This document shows, piece by piece, positions 33,630 to 34,783 of a stretch of DNA of 34,783 nucleotides (the stretch's first letter is position 1; every line of letters starts with the position of its first letter). This stretch comes from a virus. The notes below the pieces were generated by a model. It was not told the DNA's origin. It worked only from the letters and a program-made list of their open reading frames with translations, and did not search any database. A program made the position numbers and the translations under genes. The stretch covers positions 1-34,783 of IMG/VR virus record IMGVR_UViG_3300035204_001080; one strand, written 5' to 3'.

Positions 33630-33655
33630 AGGGCGCGCCTTATGGCGCGCCCTTT
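33630..33655 (+). terminator. Rho-independent terminator with 10-bp perfect stem
   Basis: AGGGCGCGCC (33630-33639) and GGCGCGCCCT (33644-33653) pair perfectly around TTAT, followed by TT C. The U-tract is short, but the stem is strong. It ends the operon begun at 30912. Confidence 0.75.
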
Positions 33656-33815
33656 CACGTTGGTGACAAGGCTCAACGTTGGTGGCGGGGCGCTGGTGGC
33701 AAGGCGCGGCGTCGCGCTACCCCGATCCTCAGCGGCACTATCAGCGTTGGTGGTAGCTGCTGTGAAGGTAGGTGGTGCTATCAGCGTCGCGCCAGGGCGC
33801 GGCGTTGGTGGCGGG
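33656..33815. repeat. Noncoding GTTGGTGGC repeat region
   Basis: GTTGGTGGC-type units start at 33659, 33678, 33746 and 33804, with CTATCAGCGT repeated at 33738 and 33778. GTTGGTGGCGGGGCG (33678-33692) is identical to 25344-25358 in the scaffold gene. The ORFs here are not convincing genes. Confidence 0.65.
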
Positions 33816-33822
33816 TATCGGC

Positions 33823-33918
33823 GTCCGGCGTGTGTCCGGCTGAGGGTCCGGCGTGGGTCCGGCGTGGTCCGGCAGTCCGGCAGTGTGTCCGGCCGGCGGG
33901 GTCCGGCGGTAGTCCGGC
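33823..33918. repeat. Array of nine GTCCGGC heptamers
   Basis: GTCCGGC starts at 33823, 33834, 33846, 33857, 33867, 33875, 33887, 33901 and 33912. Intervals are 11, 12, 11, 10, 8, 12, 14 and 11 bp, close to one helical turn, so the copies tend to lie on one face of DNA. The array lies in a gene-free gap upstream of a promoter. Confidence 0.85.
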
Positions 33919-33938
33919 GCGCGGCCCAGGCGGCAAGC

Positions 33939-33962
33939 TCACGGGGCGAATCACGGGGCGAG
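33939..33962. repeat. 12-bp tandem duplication before the promoter
   Basis: TCACGGGGCGAA (33939-33950) is followed immediately by TCACGGGGCGAG (33951-33962), ending 23 bp before the -35 of the promoter at 33986. Confidence 0.75.
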
Positions 33963-33985
33963 TCAGTTTTTCTTGCGGGCTGGGT

Positions 33986-34014
33986 TTGACATGGGGTTAC
34001 CGCTGTGCTATACC
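33986..34014 (+). promoter_or_regulatory. Promoter of the DUF7227-like gene
   Basis: TTGACA (33986-33991), a 17-bp spacer and TATACC (34009-34014) lie 52 bp before the ATG. GGGGTT and CCGCTG in the spacer match the promoter at 30912. The RNA start is expected near 34021. Confidence 0.72.
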
Positions 34015-34066
34015 TATAGTACCCCGGTGGATTGACCGTCGGCGGAATCGACAAAAGGTAACGACA

Positions 34067-34783
34067 ATGAACAAGAACGGACTGGTACTTTGGGAAGGCC
34101 CATCAGCTATTAACGGCGAGCCTATCGTGGTGATTGCTACGGGGCTCACGCGCAAGAGCTCCAACGGGAAGATTGGCGCGGACACGGTCCAGGTTTGGTA
34201 TTTGCCCCGTGACGTCGCGCCCAACGTGGCCGTGAAGACTGGCGACGACGAGGCTGTGTGTGGCGACTGTATCCACCGTCCAAGCAAGGGCGGTAGCTGC
34301 TACGTCGTGACGTACCAGGCTGCGCGTGCCATCTGGCAAGCCTATCAGGACGGTAGCTATGCAAGCTGGAACGGCAACACGCTGCCCTTCATCGGGCGCG
34401 TGGTTCGCTTCGGTGCTTGGGGCGACCCGGCATCCGTGCCCGCCGGAACGCTCGCGGCTATCCGTGACGTAGCTCGCCGCCACATGGCCTACACCCACCA
34501 ATGGAAGCGCGAGAGTGCGAGTCACCTGCGAGATTGGTGCATGGCTTCAGTAGACTCCATGCCTGACTACCTCCGAGCTCGCTCTGCAGGCTGGCGCACG
34601 TTCCGCGTGCGCGACGCTGGCGAAGAGCTCCAGGCGCGCGAGCGGATGTGCCCCGCTGCCGATGAGTCGCCCGTGTCCGCTGCCATGGACTGCGGCAAGT
34701 GCAGCGGTTGTGATGGACTGGCCCGTGGAGCCAAGCGCCCGAGCTACGCTATCGTGGTGCACGGCTCACGCGCGGGACGATTC
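34067..34783 (+). CDS. DUF7227-like cysteine-rich phage protein (partial, continues past window)
   Basis: The frame starts at ATG 34067, after AAGGTAACGACA, and is open for 239 codons to the window end. The product has CGDCIHRP with a following Cys (65, 68, 78), an RVVRFGAWGDPASVP segment (about 124-138), a DWCMASVDSMPDYLRARSAG block (Cys158), Cys195 and a CxxCxxC cluster (209, 212, 215). This order of motifs is that of a conserved phage family of unknown function (DUF7227 in my recollection). The last visible residues (IVVHGSRAGRF) resemble the usual family end, so little may be missing. The cysteines could hold zinc or an Fe-S cluster. Confidence 0.75.
   Translation, partial: MNKNGLVLWEGPSAINGEPIVVIATGLTRKSSNGKIGADTVQVWYLPRDVAPNVAVKTGDDEAVCGDCIHRPSKGGSCYVVTYQAARAIWQAYQDGSYASWNGNTLPFIGRVVRFGAWGDPASVPAGTLAAIRDVARRHMAYTHQWKRESASHLRDWCMASVDSMPDYLRARSAGWRTFRVRDAGEELQARERMCPAADESPVSAAMDCGKCSGCDGLARGAKRPSYAIVVHGSRAGRF

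Noticed and set aside
33823-33918. CRISPR array
   Set aside because: The repeats are only 7 bp and spacers 1-7 bp, far below CRISPR dimensions.
33642-33989. 115-aa rightward frame over the repeat gap
   Set aside because: It starts in the loop of the terminator and runs through the GTTGGTGGC and GTCCGGC repeats into the promoter. It has no ribosome site, and its Arg/Val/Gly composition reflects repeat DNA.
1-34783. tRNA, rRNA, integrase, polymerase or lysin genes
   Set aside because: I looked for cloverleaf-like stretches in the gaps and for catalytic motifs of these enzymes in the listed proteins and saw none. A covariance-model or profile search would be decisive.

Overview
The window is part of a tailed bacteriophage genome (class Caudoviricetes), GC-rich and almost fully coding. 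It has no host genes, rRNA or tRNA that I can see. The order capsid, adaptor, nozzle, fibres, then three successively larger internal virion proteins matches short-tailed (podovirus) phages of the T7/P22 type. The morphology is inferred from gene order, not read directly. Both window ends cut through genes. No DNA polymerase, integrase or recognisable lysis enzyme lies inside, so lifestyle and host are open.

Layout. (1) 1-20097, leftward: two small proteins, major capsid protein, capsid-associated protein, head-tail adaptor, a 165-aa protein, a beta-propeller-like nozzle, two tail/fibre proteins, then a 259-aa, an 813-aa, a 460-aa and a more than 1,854-aa protein. The first, second and last of these are placed and sized like the T7 gp14-gp15-gp16 ejection proteins. 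The giant one carries the conserved domain of phage 'large polyvalent proteins'. Most genes are coupled (TAATG, TGATG or a 1-nt gap), and a promoter (TTGCCT-N17-TATAGT) with a hairpin leader precedes the capsid gene. (2) 20143-26183, rightward: large terminase, portal, zinc ribbon, small proteins and scaffold, ended by a strong bidirectional terminator. The morphogenetic block is therefore split into two divergent arms separated by only 45 bp. (3) 26248-30192, leftward: a second capsid-decoration-like protein, then small accessory genes (zinc-ribbon proteins including an FmdB-type one, an RHH and an XRE-type regulator, an N-terminal RHH-like protein), with two sigma70-like promoters. (4) 30193-30988: a gene-free control region with GC-rich repeats, an AT-rich island, six or more palindromes and promoters. 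It is the best candidate here for a regulatory switch or origin. (5) 30989-34783, rightward: DUF932, several small proteins (one a 37-aa membrane peptide) and a DUF7227-like cysteine-rich protein. They share a leader box (GGAAACGACA before ATG) and promoters with a conserved CCGCT block just upstream of -10. A 460-bp gap inside this arm holds a terminator, GTTGGTGGC repeats and nine GTCCGGC heptamers at roughly helical spacing.

How the parts may work together: TerL, portal and scaffold build and fill the head made by the leftward capsid arm. Adaptor and nozzle close it, and the internal proteins are probably ejected into the host, the giant polyvalent one as a possible effector. The rightward and leftward small-gene arms around 30.2-31.0 kb look like early/regulatory modules under XRE and RHH control. 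The most unusual items are the phased GTCCGGC array, the palindrome chain at 30550-30583 with a paired CTGA-RA-TCAG operator, the conserved promoter extension, the repeat family shared between the scaffold gene and a noncoding region, and the split divergent head module.
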